This document shows positions 21,860-32,982 of a stretch of 64,000 bases of DNA, in pieces (within the stretch, counting starts at the first letter, position 1; the number at the start of each line of letters is the position of its first letter). A program made the position numbers and the translations under genes. The notes beneath the pieces are model-generated. The model worked only from the letters and a program-made list of their open reading frames with translations, ran no database searches and was not told the DNA's origin. This stretch comes from Vesta saturnalis (Eukaryota > Arthropoda > Insecta > Coleoptera > Lampyridae): positions 514,501 to 578,500 of the forward strand of contig JARFJB010001945.1 of assembly GCA_036346205.1 (NCBI GenBank), read 5' to 3'.

Positions 21860-24505
21860 CAGGGTTTTCCACGGTAGGCGTTCGTTAGAAGTTTATGTGC
21901 TTAGAAACAATTTACAAATCTGAATTTTTGGACTTAAGGGTTATTTAAGATTCTATTTCATTCTAAAATATTTTCAAGGTCATGTTACTTCCGGTTATAC
22001 CGGAAGTCGCCACTAACTTCCTTATTTTAAATGGAACACCCTGTATATTATTTTATTTTTGGATTCTTGACAAAATTTTAGGATAAGTCTTATAAGGGTT
22101 TCCTATACCTTTTTTCAACTGTTTCTTAGATATCTTGATTTTTTCAAAAATTTTGAAAGATGTAACCCTATTTTCAACACTGCTTGTCTTACTTATTTTT
22201 GACTGATGGAAAGTGCTTCTGGAGTAGACAGAAGCATAAGAACTATACTTTTGAAATACTCATTGACAATTGATTTATTGCATACATGGTGTTGAAAATT
22301 TGATGAACTATTAAACAATTTTCAAAGTTGAAAAACTTTGTTAATTCAAATGTGACACCCTGTATATTATTGGATGAATAGATGCAGCATTTAGTTATGC
22401 AACGTTTGGCTATAACATTACCTATACCTATTATCGACAATTTTCATGTTGATTAATATTTTCTACTTTAATGTGATTTTTGACAGAAACTGAAATTTTC
22501 AAAAATAAAATGAACTTAATTCAAACTACACAAATTCTATTTTATTAAAACAATAAAATAAAACAAGAAGATAACAAAATTGAGAGCATAATAACAAATG
22601 AAAAACATAAAACAATTATTTGAACATAACTAGAAGAAAAATGATAAAAAAGATAAACTGAATCATTACAAATGTTCCACATGACCGCCAATTTGATTTA
22701 AGCATTTTATAACTCTATCATATACTCCTTGCGAAATAGATCGCCGAATTTCGTGTGGACACATACTATTTATTGAATGCATTGTGAACACGATTTAGCA
22801 ATTCCTCTCTAGTTTGAACTGGCCTAGAGTACACTAATTCTTTTATACGACCCCAGAGGTAAAAGTCCAGGGACGTCAAATCGAGTGATCTCGGTGGCCA
22901 GTTCCAAGGTCCTTGTGGGTCAATCCACCGATCTTCAAACATCAATGTCAACTGTTGGTGTACAGCTATAGTGGAATGTGCGGGAGCACCATCCAGCTGA
23001 TACCAACTGTTTTCCCTGTCACATGCAGGTAGAGTATTTAGATAATCCATAACAAATCCACGGAGAATTTCAAGATATCTCGCCCCATTCAAATTTTCAT
23101 CGTACACTTGATATGCCACTCTATTATCCATAATTAAACAAAAAACGTTAAAACTAAATTGGAACTGGTGATTACGTTCTCTTGTTACATGAGGATTATC
23201 TTGTGCCCAGTAGTGATTATTTCGGCGATTGAAAATTCCTTCTCTACTGAATTTTGATTCATCGGTCCAAATAATGTTGTGAAGAAATCTCGGATATTCG
23301 GTCATTTGTACAAGAATAAATTCACAAAAGTTAACTCGTCGTGCCTGATCACCGAGATGTAATCCTTGCACAGTTATTACCGAAAAAGGATGCATTTTAT
23401 ACTTCTTTAATATTCTGTGGATTGATGTTTGTGAAATATCCAAATCCAGTGCAGCTGCTGTAATTGAAGTTCGTGGATAAGCGTGAAACTAAGCTAACAC
23501 GTTCACCTCGTTAACTTCATTATCTATTACTGGCTTTAAATGCGTTCGAGTTGCCCTTATACTTCCAGTTGCAATAAATCGAGCTTCAATTCTTGCAAAT
23601 TTTCCAGGTATCCTTAATGGTAGGTGTGGATACCGTTCGTTAAACAACCTGCATGTTCGCCTAACAATTCGTCCACATTCACCATGCGTGTAAAACAAAT
23701 TTAATAAATCATTGTTAGAATATTCTTGAATACATTCCATTATAAACAGTACTTAAAAAAAATACTTACAAAATTACAAAATCACTTAAATTGTACTGAT
23801 TTGACATTAAATCAACAACAATGTTTTAACGCGTATCAAAATCAAGGCTCACTAGATTGCAGTTTTGGAATTTTATCGGCTTTTATAAAAAATACGGAGT
23901 TATACGAGTTATAAAATGCTTAAATCAAATTGGCGGTCATGTGGAACATTTGTAATGATTCATTTTATCTTTTTTATCACTTTTCTTCTAGTTATGTTCA
24001 AATAATTGTTTTATGTTTTTCATTTGTTATTATGCTCTCAATTTTGTTATCTTCTTGTTTTATTTCATTGTTTTAATAAAATAGAATTTGTGTAGTTTGA
24101 ATTAAGTTCATTTTATTTTTTAAAAACATTTCAGTTTCTGTCAAAAATCACATTAAAGTAGAAAATATTAATTAACAAGAAAATTGTCGATAATAGGTAT
24201 AGATAATGTTATAGCCAAACGATGCATAACTAAGATATCTAAGAAACAGTTGAAAAAGGTATAGGAAACTCTTATAAGACATCCTAAAATTTTGTCAAGA
24301 ATCCAAAAATAAAATAATATACAGGGTGTTCCATTTAAAATAAGGAAGTTAGTTGCGACTTCCGGTATAACCGGAAGTAACATGACCTTGAAAATATTTT
24401 AAAATGAAAAAGAATCTTAAATAACCCTTAAGTCCAAAAATTCAGATTTCTAAATTTTTTCTAACCACATAAACTTCTAACGAAGGCCTACCGTGGAAAA
24501 CCCTG
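21860..24505 (-). mobile_element. DD41D Tc1/mariner element with 600-856-bp TIRs
   Basis: The ends are cagggttttccacggtaggc (21860) and gcctaccgtggaaaaccctg (to 24505), with TA at 21858-21859 and 24506-24507. Inverted arms run 21860-22715 and 23906-24505. The left arm has about 255 bp (roughly 22137-22393) that the right arm lacks. The arms extend into the 3' coding end of the transposase. It is separated from the preceding element only by TATA. Confidence 0.93.
22666..23740 (-). pseudogene. DD41D transposase with one stop and one frameshift
   Basis: The minus-strand start at 23740 gives MECIQEYSNNDLLNLFYTHG. A TAG at 23489-23491 is the only stop before residue 320. The frame then continues with HTH sequence (DISQTSIHRILKKYKMHPFS), the first Asp (IIWTDESKFSREGIFNRRNN), QFSFNVFCLIM, the second Asp (SWYQLDGAPAHSTIAV) and the third (LDLTSLDFYLWG), 41 residues between the last two. 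The usual SPD is SLD here. Near 22790 a frameshift leads to SMCPHEIRRSISQGVYDR and IKCLNQIGGHVEHL, ending at 22666-22668. All three catalytic residues survive. With two lesions this is among the best-preserved transposases in the window. Confidence 0.92.
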
Positions 24506-24779
24506 TATATATATCTTAAACATATTAATTTATTAAGTTATATGCAATTTTTTGAGAAGAGGCATAATTTAGCGACAAAAAATTCCTAAGGTGGAACTTA
24601 TGTGTTTGTTCAAATTTGTTCAATATCTGAATAACGATTAATTTATAAGAAAATGCCAAGACACATTTTTAAAAGCTAATTTAATTTCACATGACTTTTC
24701 TATATAAAATATTTTAATATCAGTTGTACAACTTTGCTTCTACCGTTTTTTGTTAAAGAAATCAAAAAATTAATGAAAA

Positions 24780-25415
24780 AAATACTTCTACGATTCAAAG
24801 TATTGTCCATCGCTGATCACTACTTTCAGCAGCATACCAATTCCGCTTCGAAAAAACTGATCATCTTTTGAGATCATCCACGAATCAATAATTTTTCATT
24901 TCTTCATAAGCCCGAAAGTGCTGGTCTGAAGAATACGACGGTTGGGGTGGAACTCCCCATTTTAACGTTTTGAGGTATGTCTTCACCTCTTTTGTAACAT
25001 GAGGTCGAAAATTGTCATGCAGCAAAATTACTCTACCATGTTTCTCCTGATATTGCGACCGTTTATCTTCCAATTCCCGGCTCAAACGCATCAAATGCAT
25101 CACACCTGTGATTGTTTCACTTGGTTTTAATAGCTCATAACACAGCACGCCGAGCTGATTCCACCAAATACACAGCATGACCTTGAAGCTGTAAATGTTC
25201 CGCTTGGTATTCGACGTAGAAGCATCACCGGGAGCTCCTCATAATTTTCTGTACTTAGCGTTATTGTAATGAACCCATTTTTCATCCCCAGTCACAATGC
25301 GGTGCAGAAACACCTTCTGTTTCTGCCTTTCAAGTAGCTGTTCACAGGCAAACAAGCGCCGTTCAACGTCTCTAGCCTTTTAACTCATACGGCAGCCAAT
25401 TCCCTTAACCGGGTT
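24780..25415 (-). pseudogene. mariner transposase, catalytic part
   Basis: Minus strand: readable NWLPYELK and RDVERRLFACEQLLERQ sequence, first Asp HRIVTGDEKWVHYNN at about 25295, MLCIWWNQLGVLCYELLKPS, and second Asp VILLHDNFRPHVTKEVKTYL. YSSD at 24924 is then followed directly by QHFRAYEEMKNY. About 20 residues carrying the third catalytic Asp (the SPD-x-APSDYHLF block) are missing without a change of frame. Two stops lie upstream. It pairs with the N-terminal fragment at 26965-27264 as one interrupted gene. Confidence 0.85.
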
Positions 25416-25755
25416 ATTGAAAAAAATTATCCATTGTTTTTTATGTATTTTAAAACTTTACCATAAATTATATTAATAGTCGACGCAAAAAAACTCTTAA
25501 AAAAATTTTTTTTGGCTTATAAACAATTTAAAATTGATAACATTTTGACTACAAACGCGCCACGATTGCTCGCCATATTTGTGACGTCATAATGTTAAAT
25601 TAATTCTCAATAGTACAGTGTCAACGGCTTCTGCATACAAATTGACTAAATATATCCGATATTTAGTGCAAAAAAATTATTTATAATAGCTACTTTTAGT
25701 CATGTGTGATAAAGTTTACGGTTAGGTTGACAACTAAACTTGCCATTGTACTATA

Positions 25756-26300
25756 TTAGTAAATATAATTCTCTATGTCTTCTTTCAGCTAAAAAAACAT
25801 CAAATCATGAGAATTATTTAAATGGCATTATAACACCGGAAGAACCACCATTGTATACACATTTAAAATTTGAATTTCGTATAGTATATAACTAAGCGCG
25901 TAATTAAAATATAAAATACTAAATTAAACCGAAACCATTCAATAACCGTGTACAAATTTATTATTTAATCGTTTTAAATTATTCATAAAAATTTTTTTGA
26001 TGCTATGATTCTGCAGTTTAGTTAAAAAATGTTATTATCGAATTCTATTTATTCAATTTATACGTTCACATAAATAATTATTAGTTACTATATTATTATA
26101 AAATACTTACATCAATATGATCTTCACGGCAACAAAAATTTGATGTTGTTTTGGGTTTAGGTCGTCGCACTGCTTGAAACCATTTATTCCGACGTTTTAA
26201 CATCTTGTGGAACATTTAAAAACATTTTTTGGGGAGTTGTTTTTGTAGTATTGGTACATAATGGTGCAAAGGAAGCACGATAACTTTTAAGGTTTGACAT
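25756..26300 (-). pseudogene. THAP-domain two-exon remnant
   Basis: Exon 1 (26300-26111) starts MSNLKSYRASFAPLCTNTTK, then FLNVPQDVK. After a one-frame break it reads NKWFQAVRRPKPKTTSNFCC and REDHID, and ends at a GTAAGT donor (26110-26105). A T-rich tract and AG at 25790-25789 precede exon 2, which reads LKEDIENYIY and stops at 25756-25758. THAP domains are C2CH zinc fingers that bind DNA; their hallmarks here are the VP motif, the conserved Trp, the C..H end and the intron after the histidine. The first zinc Cys appears lost and the C-x-H spacing is off by one. THAP domains occur in P-element and Kolobok transposases and in domesticated genes, so the parent is uncertain. It lies inside the mariner. 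Confidence 0.6.
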
Positions 26301-26779
26301 TTTTGATATATTTATCAATATATTGACGATAATAATGAAATTTAATCGATTAAAGCAAAACACTGTATCAGCTGTATGCTATGATGAGTAAAAATAAACA
26401 TTGTGACGTCACACGCGCTCTGGTTTGTTCGGGAACTGTCGGCGTGTTTTCGGCACTGGGTTCAAAAATGTATTTTTAATTTAATATAACTTTTTATTTT
26501 ATTTTTCCACCATAATGTTCTTTATACGCCTCCAAATGCGGGCGTAATGTGGTCTTTATAGCACGGAAATGTCATTGATGCTAAGCAGCATGATTGACAG
26601 CAAACACATCACATGATATATAATAGCAATATCACAGTATATTAGTAACAACAAATTAGCCTACTGTCGAATTTATTTCATTGCATTTGCACTTAAAAAC
26701 TTGGCGAAAATACTGAATCTTTTTAATATTTTGTTCCAGTTTGATGGTGCAAAATAAAATAAAACATTGTATGTACCAC

Positions 26780-26878
26780 GGGCATAATTGTAGATTATGG
26801 CTCTCAGGAATATAAAAGCCCTCCGCTTCGCGTCGGGCTTTTAACATTCCCTCGAGCCATAATCTTCTGATTATGCCC
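26780..26878. repeat. 99-nt nested palindrome (strong hairpin)
   Basis: The outer arms gggcataat...gattatggctc pair with gagccataatc...attatgccc. The inner arms aaaagccc and gggcttttaa enclose the GC-rich loop tccgcttcgcgtc. The alternating outer AT and inner GC pairs form a long foldback followed by TTAA. It could be a transposon terminus or a structured RNA. Confidence 0.8.
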
Positions 26879-26964
26879 TTAATACATAAATATCTATTAA
26901 TTAGAGCGAAAAAAATAAAACGTATATATGACCTTTCCATTTATTACAAAAAAAAATGTTTTTT

Positions 26965-27264
26965 CAAAAACCCAATTCTGAATCATTCCGCAGCTTTGAG
27001 GAGTTTTGAAATAGCTTGATGAGTCACTCCCAATGGTTTTGCCAATTCTTCTTGACTTTGAAACGAGTTTTGGTCTGGTAACGCTCCCCAATTCTGCATC
27101 TTCAAAAATTTTCTCTCTTTCACCACTATGCCGGACTTCGACGTGAAAATCAACGACGTTGAAACCTTTCACGACACGTTCTGTCGCTAATAGCGGCGTC
27201 ACAGTTAGTGTTTGTAAAGTAAAACTCACCGCAAATGACGAGAATTTGGCTCGTAAAGTGACAT
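26965..27264 (-). pseudogene. mariner transposase, N-terminal part
   Basis: The start at 27264 gives MSLYEPNSRHLR, the normal mariner opening. After frame breaks, KIFEDAELG and the second helix-turn-helix (FQSQEELAKPLGVTHQAISK, then LLKAAE) can be read at about 27110-26990. The gene then runs into unrelated sequence and resumes at about 25415. Confidence 0.75.
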
Positions 27265-27419
27265 TTTTAATGGCGAATAATTTTAAAATTCACTAATGTT
27301 ATCTTTTTATGTTGACAGATGCCCAAATTTTTGAATGATGCCACTAATCTGTTTATTTCGGCTACCTCTTACCGCTAAAGCCATCCAGATGGAAACGGCG
27401 GAAGTTGTACAGCTATGTA

Positions 27420-29750
27420 CAAAGCCATAGTGTATTAAAATAATTAATTAAATAAGATTGAAAATTTTTAAACTGTATTTCGATATTTTTATTGAAGCGG
27501 GAGGCGTTGGAATTTTTTTACGTGTCAGCGTCTAGAGGTCTGTTAACCTCTATCTCACATGAAGTTTTAAACGTCTGTTTGACATAGATTATTGTTTTTG
27601 TTTTTAAAATGTTGCCAATTTTTGTTATTAGCGTATTAAAAAAGAGGTTACATAATTATCGTAAAAATTTATTATTAAAATTATTTCATTTCTTTCAATT
27701 TTCACTTTGTAGGTTGGAAGGTCGTGTTTTATTCCACACCAGATATTTGCATATGATAAGTGGAAACACACAATTGAAAACCAAAAGTGTTTTATTTGTG
27801 ATTATATTATATTATAATATGTAATACATATATAAAATAATACTATGAAAAAAGAAACTTTTTTAAAAAGCACGCTTTTATTTACGCGTAGAAAGTGCAC
27901 TAAAAAGGAGAAAATATTTTTTTTCTTTGCACTAAAATGTGATCAAAAATCTTTACGACTAAAAATAAAAGTGTGGGGCGCTCATATTATAAATATGTGA
28001 CGGAGAGAAATGAGAAATCATGGTATCATTTTCTATTTTTTAGTCTTGTCAATAATATTTAAATCGATTTATCAACCATGGTTGTATGTCTATGCCTGCA
28101 TAAGCCGTCTACTACTCTATTTTCGTTCCTATGTGCGATGTGCATAAGTAAAATTTGCGTGTATAAACAAGTTAATTATTAATTGTATTCAGAATAGATT
28201 TGTAGAAGTAGTCGAAAAATCGATTACAGTGTGAGTTAACTAAAAGCGTGTAAAAAGTTTATCTGCACCTAAAGTGTCAAAGTTTTATATTAACCTTTCT
28301 TTATTTTTACGTAATTGTTTTGTGTCTAAATATGAAACATTATGCGTTTTGTATCTAGGACAGACAACTGTAATTGTCAATTTTAGAGAATTGCTTTTAT
28401 CCAGTCAAAGTGCCGCGAGTAATTATTTAATATTAATGAATAACTGGTAACTGTTAGTTATGAAAATAAAAATTATTAGTATTCCCCGTGAGAAAACTCG
28501 TTTTTATATATCTTGGGAATAATATTATATACTCCTACAGTTAGTTTGTAGGCTGCATAGTTAAAAAGATTATTATTCAAAGGTGTTTTATGTCATACCT
28601 CATTATGAATTATTTTATGTAATAATATTGTACTTACACAAGTTTCTGCATCAAGATACAAGAAAGTATAACTGACGATAAAACGATTGAAATACAAAAT
28701 AAAGAATATCAAATTAAGATTAATGTATTCACTTTTTTTTAACATATAACATCATTTTGGGGAGAGATAAATGATCCAATGTAAGGAGGATTCTTTTGAT
28801 CATATTGATGAAGCTATTGTTACATACAATATAACGGTAAGATTGGTGGTCTGTGATATACATCAAGAAAAAAAGCTGTCAAGATTGAAACTGACAACCT
28901 AGGTTGAACATGTAGTATACGAAATCCACCTGTGAATGTAATACGTGCACTCTATAGAAACTGAATACCTATTTCATTTTTATAACGGGCTTTCTATGGC
29001 CAGGTTCGTAATAATTTTATTATTTATGATATTACTATTAATGGCATGTCATAATTATTATATGTTGTACTCTAATTATAGCGTAATTAATGATGGTTTC
29101 ATAAGCTTAAAAACATTAACAAGTTTTGAAGTGCTTACGAGTGGAATGTTTATTCATTACAAAAGCAAACAGTAACGAAGATGAAACACACAAGACAATT
29201 GTAATTTTTCGTTTATAATTAATTATTTCTATTTCATTTAATTCTTTAAATAGTGTTTAAGGCACAAATCAAACGTAATCATAATGTTAATCAATTGCAA
29301 ACCAGACTTTATATCATTATTACTTTATACCCATAAATCATGGGGCCGTTGCTGTAAGGATTGCTAGTTAAAGTGACAGTGATTTCGAAAACTAGGTCAC
29401 TTTATATTAATCATTAGAAATTCCACCACAAACCGCTTAGCAAATCTGAAATATATTAAACTATAACTTTTGCTTACACAAATAAAATGTATATGAGATA
29501 AGGTAGAAAAATTATTAAAATTAATAAGTATATTCCGAACAAGTTAGGTACAAGGTTTTTTGTAACGAATAAATTAATAAAATTAAAAACAACAATATTT
29601 TAACATTGGTTTTTTTATTCTAAATAGATTGGTAGCATAGCCGGCATTGTAATATTGCATTGTTGTTATGGTTATATGTCAACAAAAATTCAAACGTTGA
29701 GTCCATAGATAAGTGAGGGGATAGATACATGACTCCTACCATTTGCGCCG
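27420..29750. other. 2.3 kb without recognisable gene
   Basis: AT-rich, with short open frames only. The longest (28945-29175, 76 residues, with a hydrophobic stretch) shows no motif I recognise and no promoter or splice context, and I do not call it a gene. Confidence 0.4.
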
Positions 29751-29769
29751 TTTTAATTAATTAATTGTA

Positions 29770-30293
29770 TATCACGTCACCTGAGCGCTAATGAAGCACA
29801 GGCGGGAATTTTAGAAATTCTTATTCAAATGCTTTACTGTGAATGTATAATAACTGGTGCGTTTGCACCACCTCAGTTGAAAACCGAGGTGGTGCAAATG
29901 GGTCTAAAAGTATTAAAACATTTAACTCAGATAATATTGTATTTACTAACATAAGTAGGTATATGAATTCTAATATACAATTTTTTTTTACATCACTGTA
30001 ATTAAAAAGTGTCTAACTACAATTTTTATTTACTTACACTAAATTGGTCAAAAGTGGATTAACATTATAAAAGTAACAAAATTTAATCTATTCAAACATG
30101 TATTTATACTGATTTATACAATACTTGGTTCATAAAATAACAAATTTGACATACACATATAAGTAATAATCATTTTACATCATTTTAACAGAAAGAATAA
30201 GGTTAAATAAACACCGGGCCTTAGGGTATTATAGTGTTTAAATGTTGCCTGCTAAAGTCACTAAATATAGCGTCACCAGCGCCTTCGGTGACG
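29770..30293. mobile_element. candidate MITE with TCACGTCACC ends
   Basis: The end sequences tcacgtcacctgagcgct (from about 29771) and agcgccttcggtgacgtga (to 30292) are inverted matches with TA outside both. The roughly 520-bp interior has no coding signal and holds two further hairpins (29862-29898 and about 30267-30287). Confidence 0.5.
29862..29898. repeat. 13-bp perfect stem hairpin
   Basis: TTTGCACCACCTC and GAGGTGGTGCAAA form a perfect 13-bp stem around an 11-nt loop. There is no T-run that would suggest termination. Confidence 0.85.
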
Positions 30294-30723
30294 TGATACA
30301 TAACTATGGGGTTTAGAACCAAACTTAATACCGACTTTATTAAAGGAGGCGCATGGTTAAGTCGCCATTTTCTTTAAAATTATTTATGTTAAATTTGTGA
30401 AAAATAGGTGATTCCGAAGAAATTCTGACGCCACGTGATGTTAAAGAAGCAGCCATTAAGGCAGCATTAAATTTGCTTCCTCAAAAAAGCCAAGGGAAGT
30501 ATATGACCACCTATAAGAAGTTTCTTGATTGGTGTCAGAAGAAGAACGTGACAAAATTTACAGGAAATTGTTCGTTGGCGTTTTTCCAATTTTATAAATT
30601 AATTGCATTTATAAAAAGAGCGACGGAACACAACAATCCTCAAAAATCTGTCGTGTTGGACAATATACAAATTCAAAATTTATACATGAAGCACCTGATT
30701 CGTCCTACTTGATGATGAAGGTA

Positions 30724-31316
30724 TAGACTGTCGAACATTATTAGAAATGGGAAAACCCACCACTTAAAATTAAAAGTTAAGTACGATAATTCTCTTAACG
30801 CAAAACCAGATGCGTTAAATGCAGGTCCGCATCTAAAACCTGTTGCTAAAATAAATTTTACATTTAAAATGTCTCAAAATTTCAACTGATTGTAGAATTA
30901 CTTGTAATTATGGGTTTATGATAGTAATTAGTTATCCACTTTATACATAATTGTAATTATGTATTTTTAATGGTTCTGAATTTAATTTAATATAATCTTT
31001 AAATCTTCGCAACTGCACTAATTTATTGCAAAATAACAGTAGGAACGACAGTTCCTGAGGTATAAAAATGTAGTTTTGTTTCATTATTATTTTGATTCAA
31101 TGTACAATTTTCTACAAGAGAATTATAAATGAGAAAAAACTTTTAACTACCATTGAAATAAATTCGAAATATACGAAGTTTAATTTACAATACGGTCCTG
31201 TAGGTACTATCTGTATTTCAAGTAATTATCCAGTTTAATCACACGACTTCACTTAATCCCCAGCAGAATATCGGAATTTGTAGGTTTTCCCATTTCAAAT
31301 AATGTTAGACATTCTA
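30724..31316. mobile_element. 593-bp MITE with about 38-bp TIRs
   Basis: Left tagactgtcgaacattattag and right ctaataatgttag-type sequence (31278-31316) are inverted repeats that extend through gaaatgggaaaacc. TA lies outside each end (30722-30723 and 31317-31318). No coding capacity. It sits at the junction where the tyrosine recombinase reading frame is interrupted. Confidence 0.7.
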
Positions 31317-31339
31317 TAATAAATTACTCGTCACGTGTA

Positions 31340-32982
31340 CGGGGTGGCCAACTAAGACTGCGAGGTACTGTACCTGGCAAACTATACATCGTAGATGTAT
31401 AGATACGGAAAAAAAAGTTATTACTAAAACGGCCAATACAAAAACCTGGAAAATATTTTCATACTTCTCAAATGGCCGCTAGGGGGCGTAAATGCAATCT
31501 TGAATCTAAAAAAGTGATGTTTCTGTGAATTCTGCTACATTAACCTAATAAAAAAATAACTGATCTTTGAAGTCGAGGATAATCTAAACTTTTTTGTTTA
31601 GCACTTTTTGACGTATCTATAAAAATAGAGTGGTGGGGGGTATTCAAAGGTTTCCCTCCACCCCCCGTATCTTCGAAACGGCTAATCCAATTTTAACAAA
31701 CTTGGGCGCGTTGAAAAGTGCTTTTCTTGGGCTATGAATGTTAAAATAATTGAAGTTTTGTTAGTTTCACATGTCGTCGCTAAGGACTTTGTTCGAATTC
31801 CGACAGAAACGGTTAATTTTCGCAAAAAATTAAATGCATTGGTATGATTTTCATGAAAGTGCTAAATGATGCCTAAACAAGCTGCGAAAACCGCATCTCG
31901 ATATCTTGTTCTAACCTAAAATATCTTGAAAACTTTATACGAAAATCCCTTAAATTTTATTTTTTTTAACTATATTTTCTGGAATTGTTTCTATTATTTA
32001 AATTGTCTAAAGGACCGCTTTAAAGGAGGAAGGTTTATAATGCCCGTAAATGCTGAAATGCTGACCATCACTCTGTGCATTGCTGAGGCCTCTTATGGGT
32101 AGACAAAACTGCAGCTTCAATTTCAGCTCTGAATAGGTTACCTAGAAATTGCGGATTCGTAACGCAATACGTAACATACCGAGATCCGAAATTGAAGCTG
32201 CAGTTTTGTCTAGTCATGAGGATTCAGCAATGCACAGAGCGTGATGGTCATTTCGAGCATTTACGGGCATTAAAACCTTCGTCCTTTAAATCGGTCCTTT
32301 TAGCAAACTTTAATAGAAACAATTCCAGAAAACATAGTTAAAATAAATAAAATTTAAGATTTTCGTATAAAGTTTTCTTTGGCCGATATTTTAAGTTAGG
32401 AACAAGATATCGAGATGCGGTTTTCACAAGCTTGTTTAGGCATCATTTAGCTACTTGTTCATGAAAAAAAAACATACCAATGCATTTAATTTTTTTGCGA
32501 AAATTAACCGTATCTGTCGGAGTGTCGAACAAAGCCCTCTAGCGACGACATGTGAAACTAACAAAACTTCAAATATTATAACAATTGTAGCCCAAGAATA
32601 GCTCATTTCCACGCGCCCAAGTTTGTTAAAATCGGATTAGCTGTTTCGAAGATACAGGGGGTTATTTAAGGAAACCTTTGAATACCCCCCACCACTTTAT
32701 TTTTAGATATACGTCAAAAAGTGCCAAACAAAAAAAGTTCAGATTATTCTCGACTTCAAAGATCAGTTATTTTTTTGTTAGGTTAATATAGCAGAATTCA
32801 CAGAAACATCACTTTTTTAGATTCGAGATTGAAGTTACGCCCCCTAGCGGCCATTTCAGAAACTTGAAAATATTTTCCAGGTTTTTGTATTGGCCGTTTT
32901 AGTAATAACTTTTTTTTGCGCAAGCCTCTACGATGGATTGTTTCCCAAACACAGTACCTCGCATTCTTAGTTGGCCACCCTG
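31340..32982. mobile_element. 1.64-kb foldback element, almost entirely inverted repeat
   Basis: The left arm 31340-32124 and right arm 32188-32982 are inverted copies of about 790 bp around a 63-nt centre. The ends are cggggtggccaactaaga and tcttagttggccaccctg, with TA at 31338-31339 and 32983-32984. No transposase is present. The TA target, CAGGGT-type ends and arm length resemble the DD41D elements in the window, so it is probably a non-autonomous relative. Confidence 0.92.

Larger units (their letters stand above)
24722..27413 (-). mobile_element. mariner element split by about 1.5 kb of foreign sequence
   Basis: TIR-like ends agttgtacaactttgcttct (about 24722) and ggaagttgtacagct (to about 27413) are inverted matches. 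Inside, mariner coding sequence is found at 27264-26965 (N-terminal part) and about 25415-24780 (catalytic part) on the same strand and in the right order. Without the middle segment the length is about 1.15 kb, close to a normal mariner. Confidence 0.7.

Noticed and set aside
25577..26412. TGACGTCA sites on both sides of the THAP exons as possible TIRs
   Set aside because: TGACGTCA is its own inverse, so apparent inversion is trivial; only four further bases match.
28945..29175. 76-residue open frame with a hydrophobic stretch
   Set aside because: A hydrophobic run is common in AT-rich random sequence; no supporting context.
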